From Rhinatrema bivittatum (lineage: Eukaryota > Chordata > Amphibia > Gymnophiona > Rhinatrematidae), in NCBI RefSeq assembly GCF_901001135.1, contig NC_042622.1:17581222-17645221 (forward strand): a stretch of DNA of 64,000 bases, in the 5' to 3' direction. Position numbers and translations under genes: made by a program. Shown piece by piece: positions 20,330 to 29,672 of the stretch. The first letter of the stretch is position 1. Each line of letters begins with the position of its first letter. The notes beneath the pieces were generated by a model, which did no database searches, was not told the DNA's origin, and worked only from the letters and a program-made list of their open reading frames with translations.

Positions 20330-22243
20330 TCAGAGAGCAGCAGCCTCATCAACCCATTCCCAAACATACCAATTCCTAAGGTTGTCACTTCCAAAGTACT
20401 TGGACCTCCATAACCACCGACCAGTGGGTATTATCGATCACAACTCACGGTTACAGACTAGATTTTCTTACTGTTCCAAAAGAAAACCCACCACTTCCAT
20501 CTTGGACAGTAAATCAAGATTCCATAATTCTTCAAACAGAATTACCCACCCTTCTGAGATCCAGGGCCATAGAACCAGTTCCTGGACCTCAAAAGGGCAG
20601 AGGATTCTATTCCCGCTATTTCCTCATTCCAAAGAAAATAGGAGGCCTTAGACCCATTCTAGACCTCAGAAATCTCAACAAATTTCTCAAAAAAGAAAAA
20701 TTCAGGATGGTGTCCTTAGGCACCATTCTATCTCTTCTTCAAAGGGGAGATTGGCTCTGCTCTCTGGATCTTCAAGATGCCTACGCTCACATTCCCATCT
20801 TTCCTCCTCATCGCCAGTATTTGCGATTGCTGGTAAAAGATCAACAATTTCAATACAGAGTGCTGCCATTCGGCCTTGCATCAGCCCCTCGAGTATTCAC
20901 AAAGTGCTTGGCTGTAGCAGTGGCACACCTCCACAAAGAGAGAGTGCACGTGTTCCCTTATCTGGACGATTGGCTCATCAAGAGTCAATCAAAAGAAGGA
21001 ATCCTCACTTCTCTCAAGCTCACTATCCACTTATTTCACTCCTTGGGATTTCTCATCAACTACCAAAAATCCCACCTTTCACCATCTCACCTTATATAGT
21101 TCATAGGTGCAGATCTAAATACCATAATAGCAAAAGCTTTTCTTTCAAGAGACCATGCTCAAACACTTGTCTTCCTGACTCATACTCTTCGGAATCAATT
21201 CCAAGTAACAGCTCACCAGTGCCTCATTCTTCTCGGGCACATGGCATCCACAGTTCACGTAACTCCCATGGCCAGATTGACCATGCGACTAATGCAATGG
21301 ACGCTCAAAGCACAGTGGATACAAGCCACTCAACCAATGTCCACTTCCATTCATATAACACCAGAGCTCAGTTCTGCACTGATCTGGTGGACATCGATGC
21401 ACAACCTGCTCAAAGGCCTACCTTTCCAGCAACCAGTTCCACAAGTAACGTTGACTACAGATGCATCCACCTTAGCGTGGGGAGCACACATTGGTCATCT
21501 AAAGATACAGGGCAAGTGGACAAAGCTCGAAGCCTCTTTTCAAATAAACTTCCTGGAGCTTCGAGCTATACGCTATGCGCTGCATGCGTTCAAGGACTGC
21601 CTTTCACACAAGACTGTTCTGATCCAAATGGACAACACAGTAGCCATGTGGTACATCAACAAACAAGGGGGGACAGGTTCTTACCTCCTTTGTCAAGAAG
21701 CAGCACAAATTTGGGACTGGGCCCTGACACACTCAATTCTTCTACTGGCCACTTACCTAGCAGGCATCCTCAACGTAGTAGCCGATCTCCTCAGTCGTCA
21801 GTTCCAACCGCACGAATGGTCCTTGGATCCAGCGATAGCATCCAAGATCTTCCAACGCTGGGGTCAACTGACGATAGATCTCTTTGCATCCCATCTCAAC
21901 TACAAAGTGAACAATTACTGCTCTCTACTCCGACAGCGGAACAGCCTACCAAAGGACGCATTTGCTCGCCATTGGAATTCAGGCCTCATTTGGTTATGAG
22001 GCGTATCCACCGATACCACTCATAACCAAAACGCTAGTGAAGCTACAACAGGACAAGGGGACTATGATACTCATAGCCCCATATTGGCCTCGACAAGTAT
22101 GGTTTCCCACACTTCTAGATCTCTCAGTCAGGGATCCAATTCGTCTGGGAGTACCTCCCAATCTTATAACTCAGGAACAGGGTCAGTTGCGCCATCCCAA
22201 CCTTCAATCCCTGTCCCTGACAGCATGGATGTTGAAAGCTTGA
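20330..22243 (+). pseudogene. DIRS RT, RNase H and methyltransferase-like ORF, broken
   Basis: Reverse transcriptase blocks: FYSRYFLIPKKIGGLRPILD, CSLDLQDAYAHIPI (motif A), FQYRVLPFGLASAPRVFTK (motif B) and HVFPYLDDWLI (catalytic YLDD). A TAG at 21097-21099 interrupts this frame. RNase H follows in the same frame: VTLTTDASTLAWGA, FLELRAIRYAL, QMDNTVAMWYINKQGG and LNVVADLLSR. The next block, LTIDLFASHLNYK, is the start of the methyltransferase-like domain of DIRS elements. The frame ends at 21999. The remaining IAPYWPRQVWFPTLLDL block lies in another frame (to 22243), so a frameshift occurred near 21980-22000. Confidence 0.88.
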
Positions 22244-23280
22244 TCTTACAACCTCTCAACCTTCCAACCTCTATATCTCAAGTACTTATAGCTTCACGTA
22301 AACCTTCCACTAGAAAGAATTATTCCTACAAATGGAAACGGTTTACTTTGAGGTGCACTCAGAAAGCTTTAGATCCTTTCACTTGCCCCACTACCTCACT
22401 ACTAGATTACCTTTACCATCTCTCAGACTCTGGTCTTAAGACATCATCTGTAAGGGTACACTTAAGTGCAATCTCAGCTTATCATAACAAGCTGGGAGAT
22501 GCACCTATCTCCACACAGCCTCTAGTCAGTAAATTCATGAGAGGCCTAACTCACATTAAACCTCCAGTTCATTCCCCAAGCATACAATGGGACCTGAACG
22601 TAGTATTAACCAGGCTTATGCGTTCTCCATTTGAGCCCATACATACCTGTGACCTTAAATACCTTACTTGGAAAATGGTATTCCTCTTAGCCATTACATC
22701 AGCTAGAAGGGTCAGTGAACTACAAGCTCTAGTCACATACGAACCTTTTACAAAGTTCCTACATGACAGGGTAGTCCTCCATACACATCCAAAATTCCTT
22801 CCTAAGGTTGTCACGGAATTTCACTTGAACCAATCAATAGTTTTACCAACATTCTTTCCTAGGCCTCATTCCCACCAGGGTGAAAGAGCCTTACACACTT
22901 TGGACTGTAAGCGTGCGTTATCCTTCTATTTAAACTGCACAACAGTCCAAAGAAAATCCAGTCAGCTGTTTGTATCCTATGATCCAAACAAACCAGGTAA
23001 AGCAGTGGGTAAGCATACTCTGTCAAACTGGTTAGCAGATTGCATACAATTTTGTTATGAAAAAGCAGGCCTTACTCTTCAAGGGCGAGTAAAAGTACAT
23101 TCAGTCAGAGCGATGTCAACCTCAGTAGCGCACCTTCGCTCTGTACCTATTCTGGACATTTGTAAAGCAGCAACATGGAGTTCTCTTCACACTTTTGCAG
23201 CTCACTACTGTTTAGACAAAGAAGGAAGACAAGATTCAGCCTATGGACAATCCGTCTTAAAGAACTTGTTTCCAGTGTAA
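22084..23280 (+). CDS. DIRS tyrosine recombinase
   Basis: A 398-residue open frame overlapping the end of the RT/methyltransferase ORF, the usual DIRS arrangement. DIRS recombinases insert the circular cDNA intermediate without target duplication. Core-binding half: SRKPSTRKNYSYKWKRF and SVRVHLSAISAYH. Catalytic half: first Arg in AITSARRVSELQAL, the H-x-x-R box in VKVHSVRAMSTSV, then AATWSSLHTFAAHYC with the Trp/His position and the nucleophile Tyr. The C-terminus is complete. The true start is uncertain, because the first 60 residues are Ser-rich and overlap the upstream domain; a start closer to MDVESLILQP is possible. Confidence 0.92.
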   Translation: MASTSMVSHTSRSLSQGSNSSGSTSQSYNSGTGSVAPSQPSIPVPDSMDVESLILQPLNLPTSISQVLIASRKPSTRKNYSYKWKRFTLRCTQKALDPFTCPTTSLLDYLYHLSDSGLKTSSVRVHLSAISAYHNKLGDAPISTQPLVSKFMRGLTHIKPPVHSPSIQWDLNVVLTRLMRSPFEPIHTCDLKYLTWKMVFLLAITSARRVSELQALVTYEPFTKFLHDRVVLHTHPKFLPKVVTEFHLNQSIVLPTFFPRPHSHQGERALHTLDCKRALSFYLNCTTVQRKSSQLFVSYDPNKPGKAVGKHTLSNWLADCIQFCYEKAGLTLQGRVKVHSVRAMSTSVAHLRSVPILDICKAATWSSLHTFAAHYCLDKEGRQDSAYGQSVLKNLFPV

Positions 23281-23395
23281 TCCCAACTCCTTCCACATCC
23301 AACCTGCTGTGATCTTCGGCTGATTCATTTCAACAACAATACTTCACTGTTGCTTCACTACAAAATGACTCAGCCTCTAGCTTGCTAATCACCAA

Positions 23396-23490
23396 TATGT
23401 GAGGACTAGCATCCTGCTTGTCCTGGGATAAAGCAAAATTGCTTACCTTGTAATAGGTGTTATCCCAGGACAGCAGGATGTAGTCCTCAC
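23396..23490 (+). repeat. DIRS group 1 internal complementary region
   Basis: The left half (23396-23432) is the reverse complement of the element's first 37 bases. The right half (from about 23430 to 23490) is the reverse complement of its last 60 bases, including the end-specific tail gcaattttgctt. Together they match the two element ends fused head to tail. Confidence 0.95.
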
Positions 23491-23572
23491 GAAACCCACC
23501 CGCCACCCCGCGGAGTTGGGTCCGTTACATTTTATTATTTTATTTTTGGGCTAACGCTTATTGCTACAAAAC

Positions 23573-23778
23573 AAGACTGAAGGGAGACCCCTGTGGCAGG
23601 GAATATCATGGCATGCTGGGCATGCTCAGTAGGCACTCTGGTGCCAGTCAAAAGTTTCATGGAAACTTTTAAAGAAGTTTTTCCGTACATAGGGCTCCAT
23701 TACCGATGTCACCCATATGTGAGGACTACATCCTGCTGTCCTGGGATAACACCTATTACAAGGTAAGCAATTTTGCTT
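23573..23778 (+). repeat. DIRS group 1 right inverted terminal repeat and tail
   Basis: 23573-23749 is the inverse of the left repeat. The extra 29 bases to 23778 (acacctattacaaggtaagc and onward) are unique to the right end and are mirrored only in the internal complementary region. Confidence 0.93.
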
Positions 23779-24194
23779 AATTTTAGGTGTAACATTTCTG
23801 TATGAGTTACAGCTACTAGCTTTAACAGAAGGCATGGGAGTAACTTGCTACCTTTAGCCTTTAACAGAAGGCATGAGGTAACCTGTATGGAGTGGCAATT
23901 GCTAGCATAAGCAACTTCCTGGGCAGACTGGATAGACTATTTGGTCTTTATCTGCTGTTATTTACTATGGTGCTGGTGGTAGGTGTTCGCTTATAACAGT
24001 TGTACCAGAAACGGATCTGAATAACCTTGGAACAACACATGTGGGTAGCCTGCACAGATCAGCAGTTACTATCCTTAACAGAGCACATGGGGCTAACCTG
24101 CACGGAGTGGCAGTTACTATCATGAGCAAATTGCTGGGCAGACTGGATAGACCATCTGGTCTTTATCTGCTGTCATTACTGTGTTACTGTGTTG
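23779..24194 (+). mobile_element. Two CR1-A 3' UTR pieces
   Basis: 23779-23975 continues the CR1-A split by the DIRS and ends in 'gggcagactggatagacta'. 23976-24194 is a second CR1-A 3' end with the same terminal block and TACTGTGT repeats. Neither has coding capacity. Confidence 0.75.
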
Positions 24195-24360
24195 GATGTC
24201 TTCTGCTTCAGCTGCACCCTAGAGCTCACTACTTATTCCCAGTGCCTTCTTGGTGTCACCCTGTGCCTCAGTCACAACAAAATTGGAAGTTCGGGATACT
24301 CTTTCCAGGCTTCAGCTGCCTTGGGCAGTGGCGCCAGTCCTTTTCTCCAAGCAGGTTCAG
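24195..24360. other. Unassigned 166 bp between CR1 pieces
   Basis: No repeat family, ORF or palindrome recognised. It could be part of a diverged LTR, judging from the CTGCCTTGGGCAG-type composition. Confidence 0.3.
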
Positions 24361-26228
24361 GATTGGTAGATGTAGTGTATTTGGATTTGACAAAGTCCCT
24401 CATGAGAGGCTTCTATGAAAACTAAAAATTCATGGGATAGGAGGTGATGTCATTTCATGGATTACAAGCTGGTTAAAAGACAGGAAACAGAGAGTAGGAT
24501 TAAATGGTCAATTTTCTCAGTGGAAAAGGGTAAACAGTGGAGTGCCTCAGGGATCTGTACTTGGACCGGTGCTTTTCAATATATATATAAATGATCTGGA
24601 AAGGAATACGACGAGTGAGGTTATCAAATTTGCGGATGATACAAAATTATTCAGAGTAGTTAAATCACAAGCAGACTGTGATACATTACAGGAGGACCTT
24701 GCAAGACTTGAAGATTGGGCATCCAAATGGCAGATGAAATTTAATGTGGACAAGTGCAAGGTGCTGCATATAGGGAAAAATAACCATTGCTGTAGTTACA
24801 CAAAGGGGCGGATTTTCAGAGCCCTGCTCGCCTAAATCCGCCCAAATCCGGGCGGATTTAGGCGAGCAGGGCCCTGCGCGCCGGTGAGCCTATTTTACAT
24901 AGGCCTACCGGCGCGCGCAGAGCCCCGGGACTCGCGTAAGTCCCGGGGTTCTCCGGGGGGGGCGTGTCGGGGGGCGGGCCCGGTCGTTGCGGCGTTTAGG
25001 GGGCGTGTCGGCAGCGTTTTGGGGGTGGGTACGGGGGCGTGGCTACGGCCCGGGACGGTCCGGGGGCGTTGCCGTGCCCTCCGTACCCGTCCCCAGGTCG
25101 CGTCCCGGCACGCAAGAGGCCCGCTGGCGCGCGGGGATTTACGCCTCCGGGAGGCGTAAATCCCCCGACAAAGGTAAGGGGGGGGCTTAGACAGGGCCGG
25201 GTGGGTGGGTTAGGGAGGGGAAGGTGAGGGGAGGGCAAAAGGAAGTTCCCTCCGAGGCCGCTCCGATTTCGGAGCGGCCTCGGAGGGAACGGGGGTAGGC
25301 TGCGCGGCTCGGTTCCGCGCGTATCTACTAAAATCCAGCTTACTTTTGCTTGCGCCTGATGCGCCAGCAAAAGTAGGCCAATTCGCGCTATTTGAAAATC
25401 TACCCCAATGTTAGGTTCCATATTAGGAGCTACCACCCAGGAGAAAGATCTAGGCATCATAGTGGATAATACTTTAAAATCGTCGGCTCAGTGTGCTGCA
25501 GCAGTCAAAAAAGCAAATAGAATGTTAGGAATTATTAAGAAGGGAATGGTTAATAGAACGGAAAATGTCATAATGCCTCTATATCGCTCCATGGTGAGAC
25601 TAGACCTTGAGTACTGTGTACAATTCTGGTCGCCGCATTTCAAAAAAGATATAGTTGCGATGGAGAAGGTACAAAGAAAGGCAACCAAAATGATAAAAGG
25701 GATGGAACAGCTTCCCTATGAGGAAAGGCTGAAAAGGTTAGGGCTGTTCAGCTTGGAGAAGAGACAGCTGAGGAGGGATATGATAGAGGTCTTTAAGATC
25801 ATGAGAGGTCTTGAACGAGTAGATGTGACTCGGTTATTTTCACTTTCGAATAATAGAAGGACTAGGGGGCATTCCATGAAGTTAGCAAGTAGCACATTTA
25901 AGACTAATTGGAGAAAATTAGTTTTCACTCAACGCACAATAAAGCTCTGGAATTTGTTGCCAGAAGATGTGGTTAGTGCAGTTAGTGTAGCTGGGTTCAA
26001 AAAAGGTTTGGATAAGTTATTGGAAGAGAAGTCCATTAATGGCTATTAATCCATTTTACTTAGGGAATAGCCACTACTATTAATTGCATCAGTAGCATGG
26101 GATCTTCTTAGTGTTTGGGTAATTGCCAGGTTCTTGTGGCCTGGTTTTGGCCTCTGTTGGAAACAGGATGCTGGGCTTGATGGACCCTTGGTCTGACCCA
26201 GCATGGCAATTTCTTATGTTCTTATGTT
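24361..26228 (+). pseudogene. CR1-B LINE, RT to 3' end, split by MITE
   Basis: Decayed CR1-B ORF2. Before the insertion: VVYLDLTKSLM (worn motif A), PQGSVLGPVLFNIYINDLE (motif B) and IKFADDTKLFRVV (FADD). After 25406 comes an open C-terminal stretch (25408-26049) with LGATTQEKDLGIIVDNTLK, EYCVQFWSPHFKKDI and KLWNLLPEDVVSAVSVAGFK. The 3' UTR ends with 'gtctgacccagcatggcaa' and TATGTTCT repeats near 26228. It is 5' truncated. The hairpin-chain MITE at 24805-25406 interrupts it at the codons 'ttacac/gttagg'. Confidence 0.85.
24805..25406. mobile_element. GC-rich hairpin-chain TIR element, copy 1
   Basis: A 602-bp insertion starting GGGGCGGATTTTCAGA and ending TTTGAAAATCTACCCC, so the ends are imperfect TIRs of about 14 bp. 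Internally it is a row of perfect or near-perfect palindromes: 24821-24843 with 24850-24872 (23-bp arms, 6-base loop), 24923-24948, 25132-25165 and 25245-25290 (22-bp arms). A G-run tract lies at 25171-25236. There is no ORF beyond composition artefacts. It interrupts CR1-B cleanly. The copy at 60321-60956 is the same family in reverse orientation. Confidence 0.85.
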
Positions 26229-26518
26229 CAATTTATTTTGTGGTTCCCAAAAAAGATGGGGCTTACAGGCCTATTCTTGATCTAAAAAGGAGTGAACAGC
26301 AACCTCCACATTTCTCACTTCAGAAACAAAACTCTTCGTTCCATGCTAGTGGCAGTATGGGAGGACGAGTTTCTATTGTCTCTGGACCTGTTGGAAGCAT
26401 ATTTTCATATTCCCATCAGGCTGTAAAACAAAAGTTACCTTTGTTTCTGCATTCTATAGCATTTTCAGTTCAGAGTACTTCGCTTTGGATTAGCCACAGC
26501 TTCTTGAACATTTAGATG
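26229..26518 (+). pseudogene. DIRS reverse transcriptase fragment
   Basis: Encodes IYFVVPKKDGAYRPILDLKR and, out of frame, a LSLDLLEAYFHIPI motif-A block and a worn RFGLATA motif B. The wording matches DIRS RT (compare 20600-20900). Both ends are cut. Confidence 0.7.
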
Positions 26519-26519
26519 T

Positions 26520-27340
26520 AGATTTGGGGGAGAAATTAGGACAACCTATCACTTCTGCTAAAGTCTTGGAGGCCATCACAGAATTGAAAGCAGGGAAAGC
26601 GCTATATATAGATGGTTACACCCTTTTTTTCTATAAGAAGTTTAAAGAAATTTTAGTAAAACCTCTGGTTGAGATGTTTAACTTTTTAAGGACAAGGGCA
26701 TTTGCTTCCCAACTCTAATATAGCCGGTATAACTGTACTTCCCAAACCGGGGAAAGATTGGATGTTGTGCAGCTCCTACCGTCCAATATCGCTTATCAAT
26801 ATCAATGTAAAGATATTAGTCAAAATACTGGCAAACCGATTGAACTTAGTCATCCACTTATTGATTCATGAAGATCAGGGCAACTTTATGCCAGGGCGTT
26901 TGGCAGGAGATAACATTCGAAAAGTCATTAATCTTACCTACTTTGCAAGGCGGCACATGGAACCCTCAGTGCTGCTTGGGGTAGATGCCGAAAAAGCTTT
27001 CGACCGGGTTCACTGATCATTCCTTTTTCATGTAATGGAAAAGATGGGATTCGATGGATGTTTCCTAAAATGAGTGAAAGTATTATATCATGGCCCAGAA
27101 GCATGCATCAAAGTTAATTTCCAGTGCAAAGGGGCACGATACAAGGCTGCCCGCTGTCACCTTTATTATTTGAATATGTGTTGAACCGCCAGCAGAAAAA
27201 ATTAAACAAAACCCGGCTGTTAAAGGTATTCAGGTAGGAGAGAAGAAGTACAAAATTTCCCTATATGCTGATGACATATTATTTACTCTATCTGACCCTG
27301 ACAAATCGTTGTGTAGGGTAGTCACTGAACTGGAAGGTTA
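26520..27340 (+). pseudogene. L1 ORF2 reverse transcriptase fragment
   Basis: Frameshifted L1-clade RT: ITELKAGKALYIDGYTLFFY, ITVLPKPGKDWMLCSSYRPI, SLININVKILVKILANRLN, LGVDAEKAFDRVH (motif A) and YKISLYADDILFTLSD (YADD). It is clearly diverged from the L1 at 4769 and older. It is interrupted at 27341 by a CR1-B end. Confidence 0.8.
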
Positions 27341-27642
27341 TGGGAACATAAGAACATGCCATGCTGGGTCAGACCAAGGGTCCATCAAGCCCAGCATCCT
27401 GTTTCCAACAGTGGCCAATCCAGGTCATAAGAACCTGGCAAGTACCCAAAACTAAATCTTTTCCATGTTACTGTTGCTAGTAATAGCAGTGGCTATTTTC
27501 TAAGTCAACTTAATTAATAGCAGGTAATTGACTTCTCCTCCAAGAACTTAGCCAATCGTTTTTTAAACACAGCTATACTAACTGCACTAACCACATGAAA
27601 AAGAACTTTCTCCGATTAGTTTTAAATGTGCCACATGCTAAC
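27341..27642 (-). mobile_element. CR1-B 3' end, minus strand
   Basis: A nearly consensus CR1-B tail reading on + 'catgctgggtcagaccaagg' and 'tccatcaagcccagcatcct', followed inward by the RT C-terminal codons in reverse. About 300 bp, 5' truncated. Confidence 0.88.
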
Positions 27643-27966
27643 TTCAAGTCTCCGTCCCTCAAGATACACAACACGTTCCATGCCTCCCTCCTGAAGCCTC
27701 TAGTATTGTTGTGGCCTTCCAGCACGCCTCCGACTCCTCAACCTGTTGCCTCCGAAGATGACCTCACCTATCAGGTCCGGGAGGTCTTAGATGTGAGGAA
27801 ACATCGAAAGAAGTGGGAGTATCTGTTGGCGTGGGAAGGCTTCGGTCCCGAAGAAAACTCCTGGGAGCCATTGGCTAACATCCTGGACTGGAATCTGTTA
27901 GAGCAGTTCCACAAAGACCACCTGGCTAAACCCAGGCCTCCGGGGAGGCGCCCTAAAGAGGGGGGT
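27643..27966 (+). pseudogene. Gypsy chromovirus pol C-terminus with chromodomain
   Basis: About 108 codons from the end of a Ty3/gypsy pol. NTFHASLLKPLVLLWPSST is the end of integrase, followed by a chromodomain: YQVREVLDVRKHRKKWEYLL, AWEGFGPEENSWEPLANI, then LLEQFHKDHLAKPRPPG. In chromoviruses this domain directs integration to particular chromatin. The rest of pol and gag is absent; CR1-B sequence replaces it upstream. A polypurine tract (aaagaggggggtac) and the LTR follow at once, as in a normal 3' end. The open frame runs into the LTR and is not otherwise broken. Confidence 0.88.
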
Positions 27967-27968
27967 AC
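27955..27968 (+). other. Polypurine tract before gypsy 3' LTR
   Basis: AAAGAGGGGGGTAC directly precedes the LTR start TGTTGTG. This is the plus-strand primer site of the element. Confidence 0.8.
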
Positions 27969-28959
27969 TGTTGTGTTCCACGGCCGTGGCAGGCCACAAC
28001 CGTGGTCCCCTACCTTGCCTGCGGCAGTCCGCCGCCGCGGGAGCCCTAGGGGAGGGCCCTGACTTCAGGCCCGTCGCTCCGGCACGGGCCTTGGTGCTAC
28101 TCGCTGCAGCGGGAGCCGTCTCTGCTTCCCCCTCGCAGCATCCAGCAGCGTTTCACCTCCGCGGGGGAAATCAAAGACGGCTGCCGCCATCTTTAGGCAC
28201 GAGGCTGTGCCTCCTTCACAGATTTAAAGGGACCCGATCCCTTTAACCAGCTTCACCTGTTCCTGATCAGCCTGAGCAGGGGAAGTATAAAGGGAGGCTT
28301 CCTCTGCTCATTTCCTGACTTGGCAACGTTCTCCAGCATTGTCTAATCTGCTTGCTTCGGTGAGTTCCTTGTGCTTTGGATCCTTGTTCCTGTTACGGCT
28401 TGGTGTTCCCGATTCCCGACTTCGGATTGCATTACGGTGATTCTCTGGTGTGTGACTTCAATTGGCAAGCGGTGATTCTCTGGTGTGTGACTTCGGACTG
28501 GCAAGTGGTGATCCCTCGGTGCGTGACTTCGGACTGGTAAGCGACGACCCTCTGGTACTTGACCTTGGACTTCTTCCGGACTACCGTCTCCAAGGGCCTG
28601 CCTCAGTCCCAGCGGTCCGGGTCCCTACGGGCTCCTCCCGGGGGGACTGCGGGCTTCCAGGGTGAAGCTCCAGTCAGCCCTTGCACCGATATCTTGACCT
28701 CCCAAAGGTCCACCTAAGTCCCAGCGGTCTGGGTCCCTACGGGCTCCTCCTGGGGGGATCGCAGACTTCCAGTGGCGAAGATACAGGTCCTCTTCTCGTC
28801 TCTTCATCTGCCTCTGCAGTCGCCTCAGTCTCCAGTGCCAAGGGTCAGCTGGTCTCGTCTTCTGCTCTGCCTCGCCACCCAACGAGAGAACCTACGGATC
28901 TTCCGCAAGGTACACCATCCTCCTGTCGGCCCAAGGGTTCACCAGCCTGAGCTTAACAA
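27969..28959 (+). mobile_element. Gypsy chromovirus 3' LTR
   Basis: About 990 bp, from TGTTGTGTTCCACGG to GAGCTTAACA. A TATA-like 'agtataaaggga' lies at 28286-28297. U5 contains two repeat arrays: three units of about 36 bp at 28436-28545, and a pair of about 57-bp blocks at 28603-28660 and 28715-28771 ('cccagcggtc...gggctcctcc'). The right boundary is set by CR1-A sequence at 28960. No matching 5' LTR is in the window. Confidence 0.8.
28436..28545 (+). repeat. 36-bp tandem repeat in LTR
   Basis: Three units containing 'ggtgattctctggtgtgtga' then 'cttcggactggcaag', the third diverged. Confidence 0.8.
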
Positions 28960-29047
28960 GTCCTTCACAGTTTTGGTCTTCACCACTTCCTTCAAAAGTT
29001 CATTCCAGGCATCCACCACCATCTCCGTAAAGAAATACTTCCTGACA
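28960..29047 (-). mobile_element. Short CR1-A coding fragment, minus
   Basis: Reads on the minus strand as the CR1-A block KYFFTEMVVDAWNELLKEVV-like. About 88 bp, cut at both ends by LTR sequence. Confidence 0.7.
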
Positions 29048-29349
29048 TTACTGGAGGGTCAAGAGGACTCGGAAGCACAAGAAGGGAATCCAGCTGGGAC
29101 GAGACTCCAATGACGAGGCAAGGTGTCATCTGGAGAACCACAGGAGCTGGAGGGTCCAGAGGACTCGAAACAAGCGAAGGAGGAGCAAAACCTCGGAACA
29201 TCAGGAAATGAAACATCAGGAAGCCTGGAACATCAGGAAGCCTGGACTGGGAACCTCGAAACATAAAGACATGGAACATCAGGAAACTACAGGAAGCAAC
29301 GAAGACTCGGGAAGCAAGACAAGACATGGAGCTCCAACGAAGAACGAAG
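29048..29349 (-). mobile_element. Inverted LTR fragment (family of 29673)
   Basis: Nearly the reverse complement of about 30200-30525 in the LTR at 29673-31155, for example 'cctggactgggaacctcgaa' here against its complement near 30310. It makes a large imperfect inverted repeat with a spacer of about 0.85 kb. Confidence 0.85.
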
Positions 29350-29480
29350 GCCTTTTTGCCTTTTTGAGTGGCTTTTTGCCTTTTTGAGTGGCTTTTTGCC
29401 TTTTTGTGTGGCTTGTTGCCTTTTTGTGTGGCTTGTTGCCTTTCTTGTATGGTTTGTTGGCTTTCTTGTCCTTTTTGTGT
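29350..29480 (+). repeat. T-rich 20-bp tandem repeat
   Basis: About five to six units of 'ctttttgcctttttgagtgg' and variants (gtgtggcttgttgc). Several reading frames stay open across it only because of this low-complexity composition. Confidence 0.85.
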
Positions 29481-29559
29481 TGCTTGTTTCTTGTGGCTTG
29501 TCTCTTCTTGTGTTTCTGCACTTTCTTGCTCTTGTTTCATTTCAGTCCCCGGAATTACC

Positions 29560-29672
29560 AGCTTCCACTTTTTTTTTGGACCCTTGATTTCCCTCTGTCA
29601 GTATGGACTGATACCTTTTTCCCTCTAGCTGTTGATATGAGGCTTGAGGAGGGGTCTTTGAAAAGGAGGTAC
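29560..29672 (+). other. Gypsy 3' leader remnant and polypurine tract
   Basis: Non-coding sequence ending in gaaaaggaggtac immediately before the LTR start, so the LTR at 29673 is a 3' LTR of a mostly deleted element rather than a solo LTR. Confidence 0.65.

Larger units (their letters stand above)
17878..23778 (+). mobile_element. Structurally complete DIRS retrotransposon (group 1)
   Basis: A 5.9 kb tyrosine-recombinase retrotransposon with every diagnostic part. It has inverted terminal repeats (17879-18057 and 23573-23749), gag, RT/RNase H plus a methyltransferase-like region, a tyrosine recombinase ORF, and an internal complementary region (23396-23490) complementary to both extreme ends joined together. 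There is no target-site duplication, as expected of recombinase-mediated insertion. It sits inside a CR1-A 3' UTR. The gag and RT frames each carry one in-frame stop, and a frameshift lies near 21980-22000. The recombinase frame is open. Confidence 0.95.

Noticed and set aside
24884..25460. Arg/Gly/Pro-rich frames on both strands, the same kind as at 60592-60847
   Set aside because: High GC of the hairpin-chain elements leaves frames open; no conserved protein between the two copies in the same frame was seen.
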